A DNA stretch of 42,421 nt from Actinomadura livida (GCF_014648675.1 NZ_BMRO01000005.1:1-42421), one strand, 5' to 3'; positions 7,658 through 15,632 are shown, numbered from the stretch's first letter. Notes: generated from the letters alone by a model not told the origin. Translations and numbers: made by a program.

Positions 7658-8373
7658 GTGAACGAAGCAGAGCCGATCACCGTCGCCTGCCTCGATCTCG
7701 CCGGGACCACTGTCGCGGACGGCGACACCGTCCGCACCGCCTTCACGGAGGCGATCGCCGCACTGGGGATCGTCTCCGGCACGGCGGCCCACGAGCGCGC
7801 CCTGGCACGCCTCCGCGAATCACACGGTGAGTCGCAGATCGGTATCTTCCGGTCGCTCTTCGACGAGCCCCGCGCCCAGGCCGCGCACTTGGCCTTCGAT
7901 CGCTCCTACGACGAGCTCGTCGCCGCCGCGGCCTGCAGCCCGTCCCCGGCGCCGCCGAAACCCTCGACCTCCTCCGCGGCGCCGGCATCAGCGTCTGCCT
8001 GCTGACCGCCTTCAACCGCCGCACGCAGGCCCGCGTCCTCGACACCCTCGACTGGTGGCACCGCGTCGACCTGACGCTCTGCCCCGAGGACGCCCCCCGC
8101 GACCGCCCGCGCCCCGACCTCATCCTCACCGCGGCCCTGCGCTTGGGCGTGGACGACGTCCGCAACATCGCCGTCTGCGCCGACACGGCCACGGCCATCC
8201 GCTCGGGCCGCCGCGCCGGCGCCTCCATCGTCGCCGGCACCCTGACCGGCGCCCACGACCACGACCGCCTCCGCACCGCCGGCGCCACCCACATCCTCCC
8301 CAGCGTCACCGCCCTCCCCGACCTCCTCCTCCCGGCCCCCGCCGGTGACACGTTGACCGCCGACCACCGGTAG
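7658..8373 (+). pseudogene. frameshifted HAD phosphatase (phosphonatase-like)
   Basis: The N-terminal part, from 7658, carries the HAD nucleophile motif CLDLAGTTVADG and a phosphonatase-like cap (EAIAALGI, then FDRSYDELVAAA). Around 7925-7935 the coding signal jumps to another frame. The continuation LQPVPGAAETLDLLRGAGIS, LLTAFNRRTQARVL, RPRPDLILTAA and VCADTATAIRSGRRAGA supplies the remaining HAD motifs and ends at 8373. In the original frame the protein stops at 8005 after a meaningless tail. The two halves together would give one PhnX-like hydrolase of about 238 residues. Either one base is missing in the GC-rich run GTCGCCGCCGCGGCC (real mutation or sequencing error) or the gene is inactive. 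Confidence 0.8.
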
Positions 8374-8390
8374 GCTGGTCCCCGCCGCAC

Positions 8391-8466
8391 GGGGCCTTAG
8401 CTCAGTTGGTAGAGCACCGGCTTTGCAAGCCGGGTGTCAGGGGTTCGAATCCCCTAGGCTCCACCA
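8391..8466 (+). tRNA. tRNA-Ala (anticodon TGC)
   Basis: A full 76-base cloverleaf with encoded CCA. Acceptor arms GGGGCCT and AGGCTCC pair with one G-T. The anticodon stem CCGGC/GCCGG encloses loop TTTGCAA with anticodon TGC at 8424-8426, and the T arm is GGGGTTCGAATCCCC. The 3' part from 8418 is duplicated at 19881-19931, marking integration of a mobile element. The element supplies a new 3' half, so the tRNA stays intact. Confidence 0.97.
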
Positions 8467-8468
8467 GC
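8418..8468 (+). repeat. left attachment site (att), 51-bp direct repeat
   Basis: Identical over 51 bases to 19881-19931. It covers the anticodon arm to the CCA end of tRNA-Ala plus two bases, the standard integration core for tRNA-targeting tyrosine recombinases. Confidence 0.95.
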
Positions 8469-8471
8469 CAA

Positions 8472-8509
8472 AGAGCCCAGGTCAGAACCGAAGTTCCGGC
8501 CTGGGCTCT
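8472..8509. terminator. hairpin between tRNA-Ala and int
   Basis: A perfect 10-bp stem (AGAGCCCAGG / CCTGGGCTCT) with an 18-base loop. It lies between the tRNA 3' end and the integrase stop codon, so it can terminate both convergent transcripts. It replaces the native tRNA terminator, which was displaced to 19936. Confidence 0.7.
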
Positions 8510-8515
8510 CGCCTC

Positions 8516-9670
8516 TCAGGATCTTTTCTTCCGCTTCCGTGCCCGTTGCGTGCCCGATCGCTTCTTGCCCTTGAGTTCAGCCTTGGCCATGGCGCTCAGG
8601 GTGTCGGCGATCTCCCGGTGCCGCTCGTCCGTCGCGTGCAGGTAGATCATGGCCGCGCGGTCGCTCGCGTGGCCCATGCGCTCCTTGAGTTCAGGGAGCG
8701 TCGCGCCTGCGATCGCTGCGAGGGTGTTCCCGGTGTGGCGCAGGTCGTGAAACCGCACGTCCTTGAGATTCGCCTTCTTCAAGGCCCGCACCCAATTACG
8801 CCGGAAGTTCGCCCGGCGGAGCAGCGCGCCTTTAGCACCGACGAAGATCAGCCCCTCGTCGCCGTCCTGGGCGAACTTCTTGACGTGCTCCTTCAGGTCG
8901 GGGAGCACGATTGCCGGAATAGGAAGCGTCCGGACGCCCGCCTCAGTCTTCGGAGGGCCGAAGTGAAGCGGCCTGCCGGTGACCTCCACAAGCGTGCGCT
9001 CGACTCGCACCGTGCCGGCCTTGAGGTCCAGATCTTTGCGACGCAGCGCCACGGCCTCACCCCAACGCAGGTTCGCGAAGGTCGCGAGGAGGACGAGCGC
9101 CCGGTAACGACGGTCGATCACCTCGGCCAGGGCGAAGACTTCCGCGATGCTGAGGACGGGTCGCTCTGCCGAGTTCTCAGCCCCACCGCCCTTGATCGTG
9201 CACGGGTTTCGCTTGATCATGCCGTCACTGACCGCCGTGCCCATGATGGCTTTGAGTAGCCGATACGCCTTGGCTACCGTGACGGCTCCGGCCCCCGATT
9301 CGAGCAGCCGGTTACGCCAGCGCCGCACATGAGCATCCTTGATCTCTGAGACGGCCGAGTTGCCGAAAGTCGGGATCAGGTGGAGCCGGACGAGCCCCTC
9401 ATAGCGCTCGACAGTCTTGGGGCGAAGGCCAGGCCGCTCCTTGATCCACGCTTCCGCGTACTCCTTGAAGGAGACGTCACCAGCGTCCGGAGACAGCCAG
9501 TCACCGCTCTTGATCTCGGCTTCCTTGAGCACAAGCCATTGCTCGGCGTCACGTTTGGTCACGAACGTGTACGGCGCAGGTCGATCGATTCCGTCTGGCC
9601 CTGGGTAGCGAGCTTGAAACCGTCCCGAGGGCAGCCGCCGGACGCGTCCGAAGCGCCGCTTGCCAGCCAT
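8516..9670 (-). CDS. int: tyrosine recombinase/integrase of the AICE
   Basis: A 384-residue site-specific recombinase that inserts and, with Xis, excises the element at tRNA-Ala. It has an N-terminal arm-binding region (about 1-60), a SAM-like core-binding domain (about 65-160) and a catalytic domain (about 170-360). Catalytic residues are visible: R202 (NLRWGEA), K241, H308 and R311 (HDLRH), H334 (MGHASDR) and Tyr343 (IYLHA). The basic C-terminal tail (GTQRARKRKKRS) is encoded across one of two 22-bp repeats found near both element ends. The ATG overlaps the xis stop as TAATG, so the two are translationally coupled. The gene lies just inside the left att site, the normal position. Confidence 0.95.
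   Translation of the reverse strand: MAGKRRFGRVRRLPSGRFQARYPGPDGIDRPAPYTFVTKRDAEQWLVLKEAEIKSGDWLSPDAGDVSFKEYAEAWIKERPGLRPKTVERYEGLVRLHLIPTFGNSAVSEIKDAHVRRWRNRLLESGAGAVTVAKAYRLLKAIMGTAVSDGMIKRNPCTIKGGGAENSAERPVLSIAEVFALAEVIDRRYRALVLLATFANLRWGEAVALRRKDLDLKAGTVRVERTLVEVTGRPLHFGPPKTEAGVRTLPIPAIVLPDLKEHVKKFAQDGDEGLIFVGAKGALLRRANFRRNWVRALKKANLKDVRFHDLRHTGNTLAAIAGATLPELKERMGHASDRAAMIYLHATDERHREIADTLSAMAKAELKGKKRSGTQRARKRKKRS
8538..8559 (+). repeat. 22-bp direct repeat, left copy (possible Int arm site)
   Basis: Identical to 19764-19785, in the same orientation. It lies about 70 bases inside the left att site within the int 3' end. It contains GTGCCCG twice with 11-base periodicity, as expected of an integrase arm-binding site. 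Confidence 0.5.
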
Positions 9671-9906
9671 TACGCAGCCCTCCTTGGGGAGCGGAACCGA
9701 AGGGTGACCGGCTCCACGAGGCCGGACGCAACGAACTCACGAAGTGCAGACTCGGGGATGCGGACGAACCGGCCGACCCGCACGAACCGGATACGCCGTT
9801 CCTCGATCAGACGCCGTGGAAATCGTTCGGAGGTGTTGAGGTACTCGGCCGCCTCCGCCACTGTCAGCAGCCGGTCAGCCGGGGAGATGCCGGGTCGCTT
9901 GGTCAC
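9670..9906 (-). CDS. xis: excisionase (Xis-like, MerR/HTH-17 fold)
   Basis: A 78-residue DNA-binding protein expected to bend att DNA and direct the integrase toward excision. It has the compact winged-helix pattern of AICE excisionases: LLTVAEAAEYLNTSERFPRRLIEERRIRFVRVGRFVRIPESALREFVASG, i.e. an AlpA/HTH-17 motif in which the helix-turn-helix is followed by a wing with VGRFVRIP. It overlaps rep upstream by four bases (GTGA) and int downstream by one base (TAATG). This fixes the start and shows a rep-xis-int transcription unit as in pSAM2-type elements. Confidence 0.9.
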   Translation of the reverse strand: MTKRPGISPADRLLTVAEAAEYLNTSERFPRRLIEERRIRFVRVGRFVRIPESALREFVASGLVEPVTLRFRSPRRAA

Positions 9907-11582
9907 GCCGCCTCCGCAGTTGCCGAAAGTTCGGGGGTTGGGTTGTGGGTTGCTTGGTCGAGTTGCTTGCGTCGCTGGATGCGTTCGTTGATCAGCAGCA
10001 GTAGGCGTTGTTCTGCGGGTTTCACGTCCGGGTCGCCAGGCCCGGCCCGTTCCCAGACGTGCACGGCGTTCGGGTCGGCCGGGTTGGTGACGGGGACACC
10101 GGCTTCAGCGAGTCGTGCGAGGACCCAGGCTTTGCGGTCGGCTTTGTGGTCGGCGAGGGTCTTGCCGGACCATTTGCGGGAGACGAGGACGCGGCGGCCG
10201 CCGTAGCCGAGGTGTTCGCGTCGGTGTGCTTTGCCCTTGCAGTAGCCGGGTGTGAGGCCCTTGCGGGGGTTCTTGGGCTGGACGCCGTAGCGCAGCCAGT
10301 TCGCGCACGTCGGTGAGCACGGCTCGTACCGGAGTGCTTCGGCCATCCGGTCGACGTGCTCACGCTGCGCCGGAGTCTCGGCGTTGTGGCACTCGGCGAC
10401 GCCCTTGACGAGGTACTTGGTCAGGTAGCCGATCAGCTTGCGCGACTGCGCGGAGTCGGCGAGGACGCCTTGTGCGTCGATCTGCCGCCCGAACTTCACC
10501 ACGTGCAGCGGTTCGGCGTCCTCGTCCTGGCCGAGGGAATCAAGCGCCTCATCCCAGGTTGGGAGCACTTCACCGGTCGCCGGGTCGAGGTACCCGCCGT
10601 TCTCGCCCGCCGCCTCATCCCAGACCGGGAGCCGCTCCCCCTCGAAGACGACACGATCGGTCGAGGGCCACCACACCTGGTGGTACGTGGCCGCCACTAC
10701 CTGCCGCAGCTCAGCCCGCGAAATGGTCCCGCGGATGGCCATGTGCAGGTGCGGAGCGAGCCGCCGTTGTGGTTCGACGGCCGCGAAGTACTGCACGTCG
10801 TAGCCGACGAACCGGCGAAGGTTCTGCACGAACCGATCGACCAGCTTGGAGAAGTGAAGCGCGTCCCGCGCCGCCCGTGTGTAGTCGTAGCCGTCCGGGT
10901 CGACCGGGGTTCCGTTCGAGCGCACCCGCCCGTAGGAGTCCAGGGTCAGGGTGAGGAAGATCGAGGGCCGGAACGCCTTGCCGTCCTTGCCCCGGAAGAC
11001 CTTGCCGACCGTGCGGGAGTCGACCGGACGCCGGGGAAGGTCGGGGGCATCCTGCCGCCTACGGGTCGACCGGGTCCGCCGGCTCTTGCCCTGTTCTGTC
11101 TTGAGGGAGCCGCGGACCCCGGTGCGTTCGAGCTCGTTGTCGAGGTCGCGAATGACCGCGTCCCAGAACTCGGAGTCTTCCCCGTCCGCCGTACCGTCGA
11201 CGGCCGCACGGTCACGGGCCGCCGCCGCATGCGCCCGCAACTCCATCCACGCCCGCTGTTCCTCGTCCGGGTCGGCACGTGTGATGATCGGTTCTTCGGT
11301 CAGGTGCCAGCCTTGACGGCACTGCACGGCGCGGAGCTTGCGCTTGCGTTCGGCGCACGAGGGGCACACCGAGGCCAGGGTGTGCCCGCACGGGACATAC
11401 ACCACCTCGGCCGCACCCGTGTTCAAGTCGACCCGCCGCATCGGCACGGGGCGGATGCAGACGCCGTGTTCGACCGCGACTGCTTCCAGCACCCCCCGCG
11501 CCAGCGGAGGCAGCGTCTTGACCACCGGTTCCGGACCGGGCTCGTCTGGAGCGTCGGGGGCGTCGAGGGTGGGTTGCCTCAC
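9903..11582 (-). CDS. repSA: rolling-circle replication initiator (RepSA-like)
   Basis: A 559-residue initiator that nicks the excised circular element and starts rolling-circle replication. It has an N-terminal zinc-finger-like region (CGHTLASVCPSCAERKRK). The HUH-type motifs follow: motif 1 FLTLTLDSYG, motif 2 PHLHMAIRG with the paired metal-binding His, and motif 3 around YLTKYLVKG with the candidate nicking Tyr. A second cysteine pair occurs in CSPTCANW. Length and motif order fit the RepSA family of actinobacterial integrative elements and plasmids. It overlaps the tra gene upstream and xis downstream by four bases each. Replication is probably controlled through the pra/GntR circuit upstream. 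Confidence 0.92.
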   Translation of the reverse strand: MRQPTLDAPDAPDEPGPEPVVKTLPPLARGVLEAVAVEHGVCIRPVPMRRVDLNTGAAEVVYVPCGHTLASVCPSCAERKRKLRAVQCRQGWHLTEEPIITRADPDEEQRAWMELRAHAAAARDRAAVDGTADGEDSEFWDAVIRDLDNELERTGVRGSLKTEQGKSRRTRSTRRRQDAPDLPRRPVDSRTVGKVFRGKDGKAFRPSIFLTLTLDSYGRVRSNGTPVDPDGYDYTRAARDALHFSKLVDRFVQNLRRFVGYDVQYFAAVEPQRRLAPHLHMAIRGTISRAELRQVVAATYHQVWWPSTDRVVFEGERLPVWDEAAGENGGYLDPATGEVLPTWDEALDSLGQDEDAEPLHVVKFGRQIDAQGVLADSAQSRKLIGYLTKYLVKGVAECHNAETPAQREHVDRMAEALRYEPCSPTCANWLRYGVQPKNPRKGLTPGYCKGKAHRREHLGYGGRRVLVSRKWSGKTLADHKADRKAWVLARLAEAGVPVTNPADPNAVHVWERAGPGDPDVKPAEQRLLLLINERIQRRKQLDQATHNPTPELSATAEAA

Positions 11583-13036
11583 GCCGCCTCCACATCGGGC
11601 AGGCCGAGCGCGACCATCGCCCGGATATCGGCATCAGCCACGTAGGCCGCCCGCACCCGCACCGGGTCGGGGGAGGCTTCCAGCCGGACGAACCCGACCC
11701 CCGCGCCGACCTCCGGAACCGATGAGATCTGGTCGGCCAGCGCACCACGGTCGCGGGCACCGTCACCGAGCACCATGTCGACCTGCTCGTCTTCATCGAG
11801 GCGCAGGGCGATGCGGTCGGGGAACAGGTTGCGCAGGTTGTTGACCTCTTTGCGCGCGTCCTGCTGCGCGCCGATGACGCAGTACCCCACCGACCGGCCC
11901 TGCGAGGTCAGCACCGCCAGCGCCGACTCGGCCCGCTTTCTCAGGTCGCGTTCGGGGCAGTAGGCGGTCAGGAACGCCAGCTCATCCACCACGATCACCC
12001 GGAACGGGAACTCAGCCGAGGGCGTGAACGAGCGCGTCATACCGGCGAAGCGTTCGGCGCGTTCGTTCATGTCCGCCGCAGCTTCCTCCAGGAGCTTGAC
12101 CATGCCGCCCTTGGGATCGGAGGAGTACCGCCCGTACCGCTCGAACAGCACCCGCCCAAACGACAACTCCATCCGTTTCGGGTCGACGGCCCACACCTCC
12201 ACCAGCCCACCGATCATCAACGGCAGCAGCGCGCGGACGGTCGACCAGATGACCGAGCCCTTGCCGGCCCCCGTCGCCCCCGCGATCAACACGTGCGTGC
12301 CGAGGAGCCGCAGCCGCCACGGTGAGCCGTCCTCGCACCGCCCGACCACCACGCCGGACAGGTCGACGTCGGAGGCGTCCGGGACGGGGAGAGCCGGTAT
12401 CGGTTCGGCGAGGGCATCACGGCGGACGAACTCCAACCACACCCGTCCCGGACGGTCCCCGTCCCGCACCCGCGCCAGGGACGCGCCGAAGCCGTGCGCC
12501 AGGTTGGCCGTGACCCGCTCCCACGCGTCTGGGGCTTGACCTTTGAGCATGCGGACCAGCACCCGGTCGGACGTGGGACCGCAGCGGACGCGGACCAGGG
12601 AGGGCAGGTACTCCCTGCCCTTGTGCATCTTGGTCAGGCCCGCCGTGACCAGGACCGGTTGCCAGTGCCGCCGGTACACCCACACCATGCGCCACCAGGA
12701 CCGAGCCGGACGGGCGATCCAGCGGACGAAGGACGGACGGTCCACCCCCGCCCACACACCCAGGCCCATGGCGAGGAGGGTCAGGACCAGGACGGGGACG
12801 GTCCACCCGTAGGCGTAGCCGAGCCAGCCGAGCGCGGACGCGGCCGAGACGGGGACGATGTTGCGGACCAGGAACACGAGCATGCGGACCAGGAAGCGGA
12901 CGGCGTTGACGATGAGCACCAGGCCCTCGGGCATGTGCCACACCGGAGGCGCCCACTTGGGCGCCGCGAACGGGTCACGCTGGGTTTCGACGGCGACGTT
13001 CTCACCGGGGGCGAGCTTGCGGAACTCCCATGCCAT
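11579..13036 (-). CDS. FtsK/SpoIIIE-type DNA translocase, conjugation protein (TraB/TraSA-like)
   Basis: A 485-residue membrane-anchored hexameric motor expected to move double-stranded DNA between mycelial cells, the single-protein conjugation mode of actinomycete elements. Two hydrophobic stretches occur near residues 38-58 and 65-97. Walker A is GATGAGKGS (253-261, K259) and Walker B VIVVDE (347-352). Conserved FtsK elements VWAVDPKRMEL and TSQGRSVGYCVIGAQQ are present. The ATG is preceded by AAGAGGTG with slightly long spacing. It overlaps rep by four bases, and a strong hairpin (13080-13112) lies just upstream, so its expression may be attenuated relative to the genes before it. Confidence 0.92.
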   Translation of the reverse strand: MAWEFRKLAPGENVAVETQRDPFAAPKWAPPVWHMPEGLVLIVNAVRFLVRMLVFLVRNIVPVSAASALGWLGYAYGWTVPVLVLTLLAMGLGVWAGVDRPSFVRWIARPARSWWRMVWVYRRHWQPVLVTAGLTKMHKGREYLPSLVRVRCGPTSDRVLVRMLKGQAPDAWERVTANLAHGFGASLARVRDGDRPGRVWLEFVRRDALAEPIPALPVPDASDVDLSGVVVGRCEDGSPWRLRLLGTHVLIAGATGAGKGSVIWSTVRALLPLMIGGLVEVWAVDPKRMELSFGRVLFERYGRYSSDPKGGMVKLLEEAAADMNERAERFAGMTRSFTPSAEFPFRVIVVDELAFLTAYCPERDLRKRAESALAVLTSQGRSVGYCVIGAQQDARKEVNNLRNLFPDRIALRLDEDEQVDMVLGDGARDRGALADQISSVPEVGAGVGFVRLEASPDPVRVRAAYVADADIRAMVALGLPDVEAA

Positions 13037-13079
13037 GATGGGTCACACCTCTTCTTTGAGCAGTTCAGGGGAGAGAGAA

Positions 13080-13112
13080 GGGGCGGCCGGAGATGCGACC
13101 TCCAGCCGCCCC
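13080..13112 (-). terminator. intra-operon hairpin upstream of tra
   Basis: Arms GGGGCGGC-c-GGAG and CTCC-a-GCCGCCCC pair over 12 bp with one mismatch, in the 85-base gap between the small gene at 13122 and tra. It is likely an attenuator. Confidence 0.5.
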
Positions 13113-13121
13113 ACTCGCTTG

Positions 13122-13427
13122 TCAGGCCGCCGACTCGGCCGACGCGCCAGGCACCGAAGCGCCGTTGAGGACGTGGAGCCGTTCCACCTCGGCCGCGTAC
13201 CGCGCGAACGACTCGGCGAGCTTGCGCGCGACGGCCAGGTCTTCGGCGGTCGGAACCGTCGGGTTGGTCGGGGTGATGGTCACGTGCGCCTGTGCGTGCG
13301 AGATCACGAGCTGGCCACGGTCACGCACGCACAGCAGCGAGATCTGCTCATCCGGCCGCAGGGTCACGTTCACCGATGCCGTCCCGTCCGGGTCGACCGT
13401 GAGTGTGGTGTAGCTGTAGGCCCCCAT
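13122..13427 (-). CDS. small AICE protein, function unknown (paralogue of upstream gene)
   Basis: A 101-residue protein starting MGAYSYTTLTVDPDG. The first 60 residues are beta-rich (SVNVTLRPDEQISLLCVRD, QLVISHAQAHVTITP). The end is a helix, EDLAVARKLAESFARYAAEVERLHVL. That helix closely matches DVEFARRLAEQAAAYAGEVERL in the neighbouring upstream gene, so the two are tandem paralogues. The ATG overlaps a TGA in a third frame (TGATG), matching the overlap style of this operon. I do not recognise the family. Its position between pra and tra suggests a role in replication control or transfer. Confidence 0.7.
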   Translation of the reverse strand: MGAYSYTTLTVDPDGTASVNVTLRPDEQISLLCVRDRGQLVISHAQAHVTITPTNPTVPTAEDLAVARKLAESFARYAAEVERLHVLNGASVPGASAESAA

Positions 13428-13719
13428 CAGACAGCCGCTCCCTTCCCCGACGAACGGCGCGCCGAGGACCGGCCCGACGAGGGCGACGGCCGCAGCGGTA
13501 CAGCCGCTCGACCTCGCCCGCGTACGCCGCCGCCTGCTCGGCCAGCCGCCGCGCGAACTCCACATCCGAGGCGCCCAGCCGCTCCGGAAGCGTCAGGGTG
13601 ACCAGCACCCGACCCGCCGACACCGAGAACAGCGGAGTACGCGCCCGAAACGACTTGAACTCGGTCGAGGCCCCGCCGTCGATGGGCAGCGACAGCGCCG
13701 ACATGCGCCCGCCCGCCAT
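13348..13719 (-). CDS. small AICE protein, paralogue of the next gene; 3' end uncertain
   Basis: Begins MAGGRMSALSLPIDGG, with its ATG overlapping the pra stop as TGATG. Residues to about 73 look genuine: a beta-rich part (FSVSAGRVLVTLTLPERL) and a helix DVEFARRLAEQAAAYAGEVERL shared with the downstream gene. After that the annotated frame becomes Arg-rich (CGRRPRRAGPRRAVRRGRER) and overlaps the next gene by 80 bases. Third-position GC in this overlap is much better in a different frame (reading TAAAVALVGPVLGAPFVGEG), and yet another frame ends at 13427 in a TGATG overlap. A frameshift near 13495-13505 or a sequence error is possible. The true C-terminus is therefore unknown. Confidence 0.55.
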   Translation of the reverse strand: MAGGRMSALSLPIDGGASTEFKSFRARTPLFSVSAGRVLVTLTLPERLGASDVEFARRLAEQAAAYAGEVERLYRCGRRPRRAGPRRAVRRGRERLSDGGLQLHHTHGRPGRDGIGERDPAAG

Positions 13720-14144
13720 CACGCCGCATCCTTCGCGGCGTTGTCCTTGCCCGAGCCACGGGCCGCGCCGCCCTTGAAGTTGGCCGGACGCACCGCCGCC
13801 GCCTTGAGCGAGTAGGCCAGCCGCCCGGTACCGCTGTTGACGTACGGCGTGACCGCCAGGCCGTCGAACTCCACCGGCACGAACGGGAAGCCCGCCGGAG
13901 CCTCCGGCATCACCGGCTGAACCGGCGCCATCAGCTTGACCTTGAACGTCCCCTTGGACTCGGGGTCGGCGTCCAGGACCTCCACGGCCCACACCAGTTC
14001 CCCGGTGTCCTTGTCCCGCGCCTGGACGAAGTTCTCCCGGGTCGACCGGTCGAAGTCCCGCACCGGTTCGACACCGCCCTTGACGAACGCGCCGTAGGGG
14101 AACACGTCCCCGAACGCGACCTTGAACGGACCCTGCACCGCCAT
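13719..14144 (-). CDS. pra: Pra-like activator of element replication, integration and excision
   Basis: A 141-residue protein (MAVQGPFKVAFGDVFPYGAF..., EPVRDFDRSTRENFVQARDKDTGELVWAVEVLDADPE, MAPVQPVMPEAPAGFPFVPVEFDGLAVTPYV) matching the conserved family annotated as plasmid replication, integration and excision activator, typified by Pra of pSAM2. It is expected to switch on the rep-xis-int operon. ATG at 14144 is preferred over an upstream GTG because GGGAG lies eight bases before it. It is the first gene of the core operon, directly behind an operator-rich intergenic region shared with the GntR repressor gene. The C-terminus is Lys/Ala-rich and probably disordered. Confidence 0.82.
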   Translation of the reverse strand: MAVQGPFKVAFGDVFPYGAFVKGGVEPVRDFDRSTRENFVQARDKDTGELVWAVEVLDADPESKGTFKVKLMAPVQPVMPEAPAGFPFVPVEFDGLAVTPYVNSGTGRLAYSLKAAAVRPANFKGGAARGSGKDNAAKDAA

Positions 14145-14163
14145 GACAATCGCTCCCATCCGG

Positions 14164-14227
14164 TCAACTGTCTGTCAGTTGACCTATCAAGTGCGATCCT
14201 AAGCGTATCCAGCTTGGTCTATCAAGT
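14164..14227. promoter_or_regulatory. operator region upstream of pra
   Basis: A palindrome TCAACTG-TCTGT-CAGTTGA (14164-14182) and two exact copies of CTATCAAGT (14184-14192 and 14219-14227, 35 bases apart) lie just upstream of pra. They are likely binding sites for the GntR-type repressor encoded next to it, as KorSA controls pra in pSAM2. Confidence 0.55.
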
Positions 14228-14254
14228 AACTAACCGGCGAGTGGCCGGATACGG

Positions 14255-14986
14255 TCACGCCAGCGGGTAGGCGTCTTCCAGCTCATGCAGGTCAGCAGGC
14301 AGGACCGTGTCAATCACCATCAGCGGACGACCAGCAGCGTCCCGAGCCGTCGCGTACACGACCAGGACGGGCGTCCCTTCACTCATCGACAAGGCGCCCG
14401 CCTCCTCACCTGTCGGCATCCTCGCGACGATGTGCTCGATGACGTGATCGAGCTTCACATCCTTGCGGGACTCCAGATGCTCCCGCACACCTTGTTTGAG
14501 CGGTTCGGCGCTGGTGAGGTTGGTCCCCTCCGCCAGGTCCAGCGGCAGCCACAGGGACAGGAGTTCAGACGGCGAGCCGTCAGCCGTCAGCAGCCGCCGG
14601 CGAAGGAACGCCTTGCTGGTAGACCCGAGGCCGAGCAGGGAGCGGATGCGGTTCGGTGCGTCAACGACGCCAGCGGCCAGGACCTCACCGGGGATGGCCG
14701 CCTCCGAGCCAGCCAACCGCACCTGCCCCGCCCGTGCGCTCTCCAGCGAGGCCAGGGCGGGACGGCCCCGGACGAACCGCCCCTTGCCCTGCTGAGAGTC
14801 GATCCAGCCTTGATCCCGCAGAACCCGCAGGGCCGCCACCACGGTCGGGCGACTCACCCCGAACTCTTCGATGAGCTGGTGTTCGCTCGGCATCGCCGAG
14901 CCGGGGGCGTACCGGCCGGACTCGATGCGCCGTTGAAGTTCCGCGACAAGCTGGGCGTACTTGGGGGGTACGGATTCTAGGCTCAT
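14255..14986 (-). CDS. GntR-family (HutC/UTRA) repressor, KorSA-like
   Basis: A 243-residue regulator. Residues 5-72 form the GntR winged helix-turn-helix (YAQLVAELQRRIESGRYAPGSAMPSE, then EFGVSRPTVVAALRVLRDQGW). Residues about 85-235 form a UTRA effector domain (LLRRRL-like core, LWLPLDLAEG, IVARMPTGEEAGALSM, PLMVIDTVLPAD). In pSAM2-type elements the equivalent KorSA represses pra and its own gene, keeping the element integrated. Its position directly upstream of pra, with palindromic and repeated operator candidates in the gap, fits that role. The inducer is unknown. The ATG at 14986 has only a weak purine-rich site (GACGAG). Confidence 0.88.
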   Translation of the reverse strand: MSLESVPPKYAQLVAELQRRIESGRYAPGSAMPSEHQLIEEFGVSRPTVVAALRVLRDQGWIDSQQGKGRFVRGRPALASLESARAGQVRLAGSEAAIPGEVLAAGVVDAPNRIRSLLGLGSTSKAFLRRRLLTADGSPSELLSLWLPLDLAEGTNLTSAEPLKQGVREHLESRKDVKLDHVIEHIVARMPTGEEAGALSMSEGTPVLVVYATARDAAGRPLMVIDTVLPADLHELEDAYPLA

Positions 14987-15063
14987 CTCGTCCGTCCATC
15001 ATCCGACAGGTTGTCTTACCAGGTCAGCGCTAATCTACGCCGAACCCCTCCCGGCTGTCACGA

Positions 15064-15306
15064 CTAACGGACGCCAGCAGGCCCGACTACGCCAGCAGGA
15101 GCAGCCGACCCAACCGCCTCAGCCATCCGGGTCGCAAGCTCCATCGGCGTCGCCGCTTCTAGGAGCACCCACCGCGCCGACCATGGCAAGACAGCCCACC
15201 ACCGCAACGTATGGTGCCCGAACCAGACCGACGAGCCGGGGAACCGGCGTTGCAGGGTGACGACCGCCGCGGTCACATCGTCCGGTGCGTCCCCGGCCCA
15301 CGGCAT
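15064..15306 (-). CDS. small AICE protein, function unknown
   Basis: An 80-residue protein (MPWAGDAPDDVTAAVVTLQRR, WFGHHTLRWWAVLPW, LLEAATPMELATRMAEAV). The aromatic core HTLRWWAVL and the closing helix resemble small accessory proteins found next to the repressor gene in such elements. Its ATG overlaps the stop of the preceding 100-residue gene by one base (TGATG), so both are translated from one message. No catalytic motif or membrane segment is seen. Confidence 0.6.
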   Translation of the reverse strand: MPWAGDAPDDVTAAVVTLQRRFPGSSVWFGHHTLRWWAVLPWSARWVLLEAATPMELATRMAEAVGSAAPAGVVGPAGVR

Positions 15307-15608
15307 CACGGCCGGTGCCCCAGCGGGTAGGAGGCGGCCGGTTCGGTCATAAACGCGGTGATGCGGTCGGCGGCCCCGTCCAGGTCCTTCACCGGGTGAA
15401 GGTTGTCCACCCGCCACCAGGAGACCACTCCTTTGCGACGGTTCACCACGACATAGCCGACGACATCCTTGGCCGTCCCGCCGGGCCGGGTGACCGTCAG
15501 TCCGGGTATCGCGTCGCGCATCTGCACGCACAGGCCACGGGCGACCAAGGCCCGACACAGGGCACCCAACACGCGCAGTTCGGCGTCGCGGGACAGCGAA
15601 GGACTCAT
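15306..15608 (-). CDS. small AICE protein, paralogue of the gene at 15786
   Basis: A 100-residue protein starting MSPSLSRDAELRVLGALCRALVARGL. The arrangement is an N-terminal helix, QMRDAIPGLTVTRPG, VVVNRRKGVVSWWRVDN, HPVKDLDGAADRITAF. The neighbouring 97-residue protein has the same arrangement (ELRLLADLRASLLGLGL, RLDEAMPGLLV, WVFVGASGRTFTWRRDDSKHPVDDVAGAAGKVARF), so they arose by duplication. AGGTG lies directly before the ATG at 15608. It is separated from its paralogue by a region with a large nested hairpin. Function unknown. Confidence 0.65.
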   Translation of the reverse strand: MSPSLSRDAELRVLGALCRALVARGLCVQMRDAIPGLTVTRPGGTAKDVVGYVVVNRRKGVVSWWRVDNLHPVKDLDGAADRITAFMTEPAASYPLGHRP

Positions 15609-15632
15609 CACCTGTTCTCGCTTTCGTTGGAA

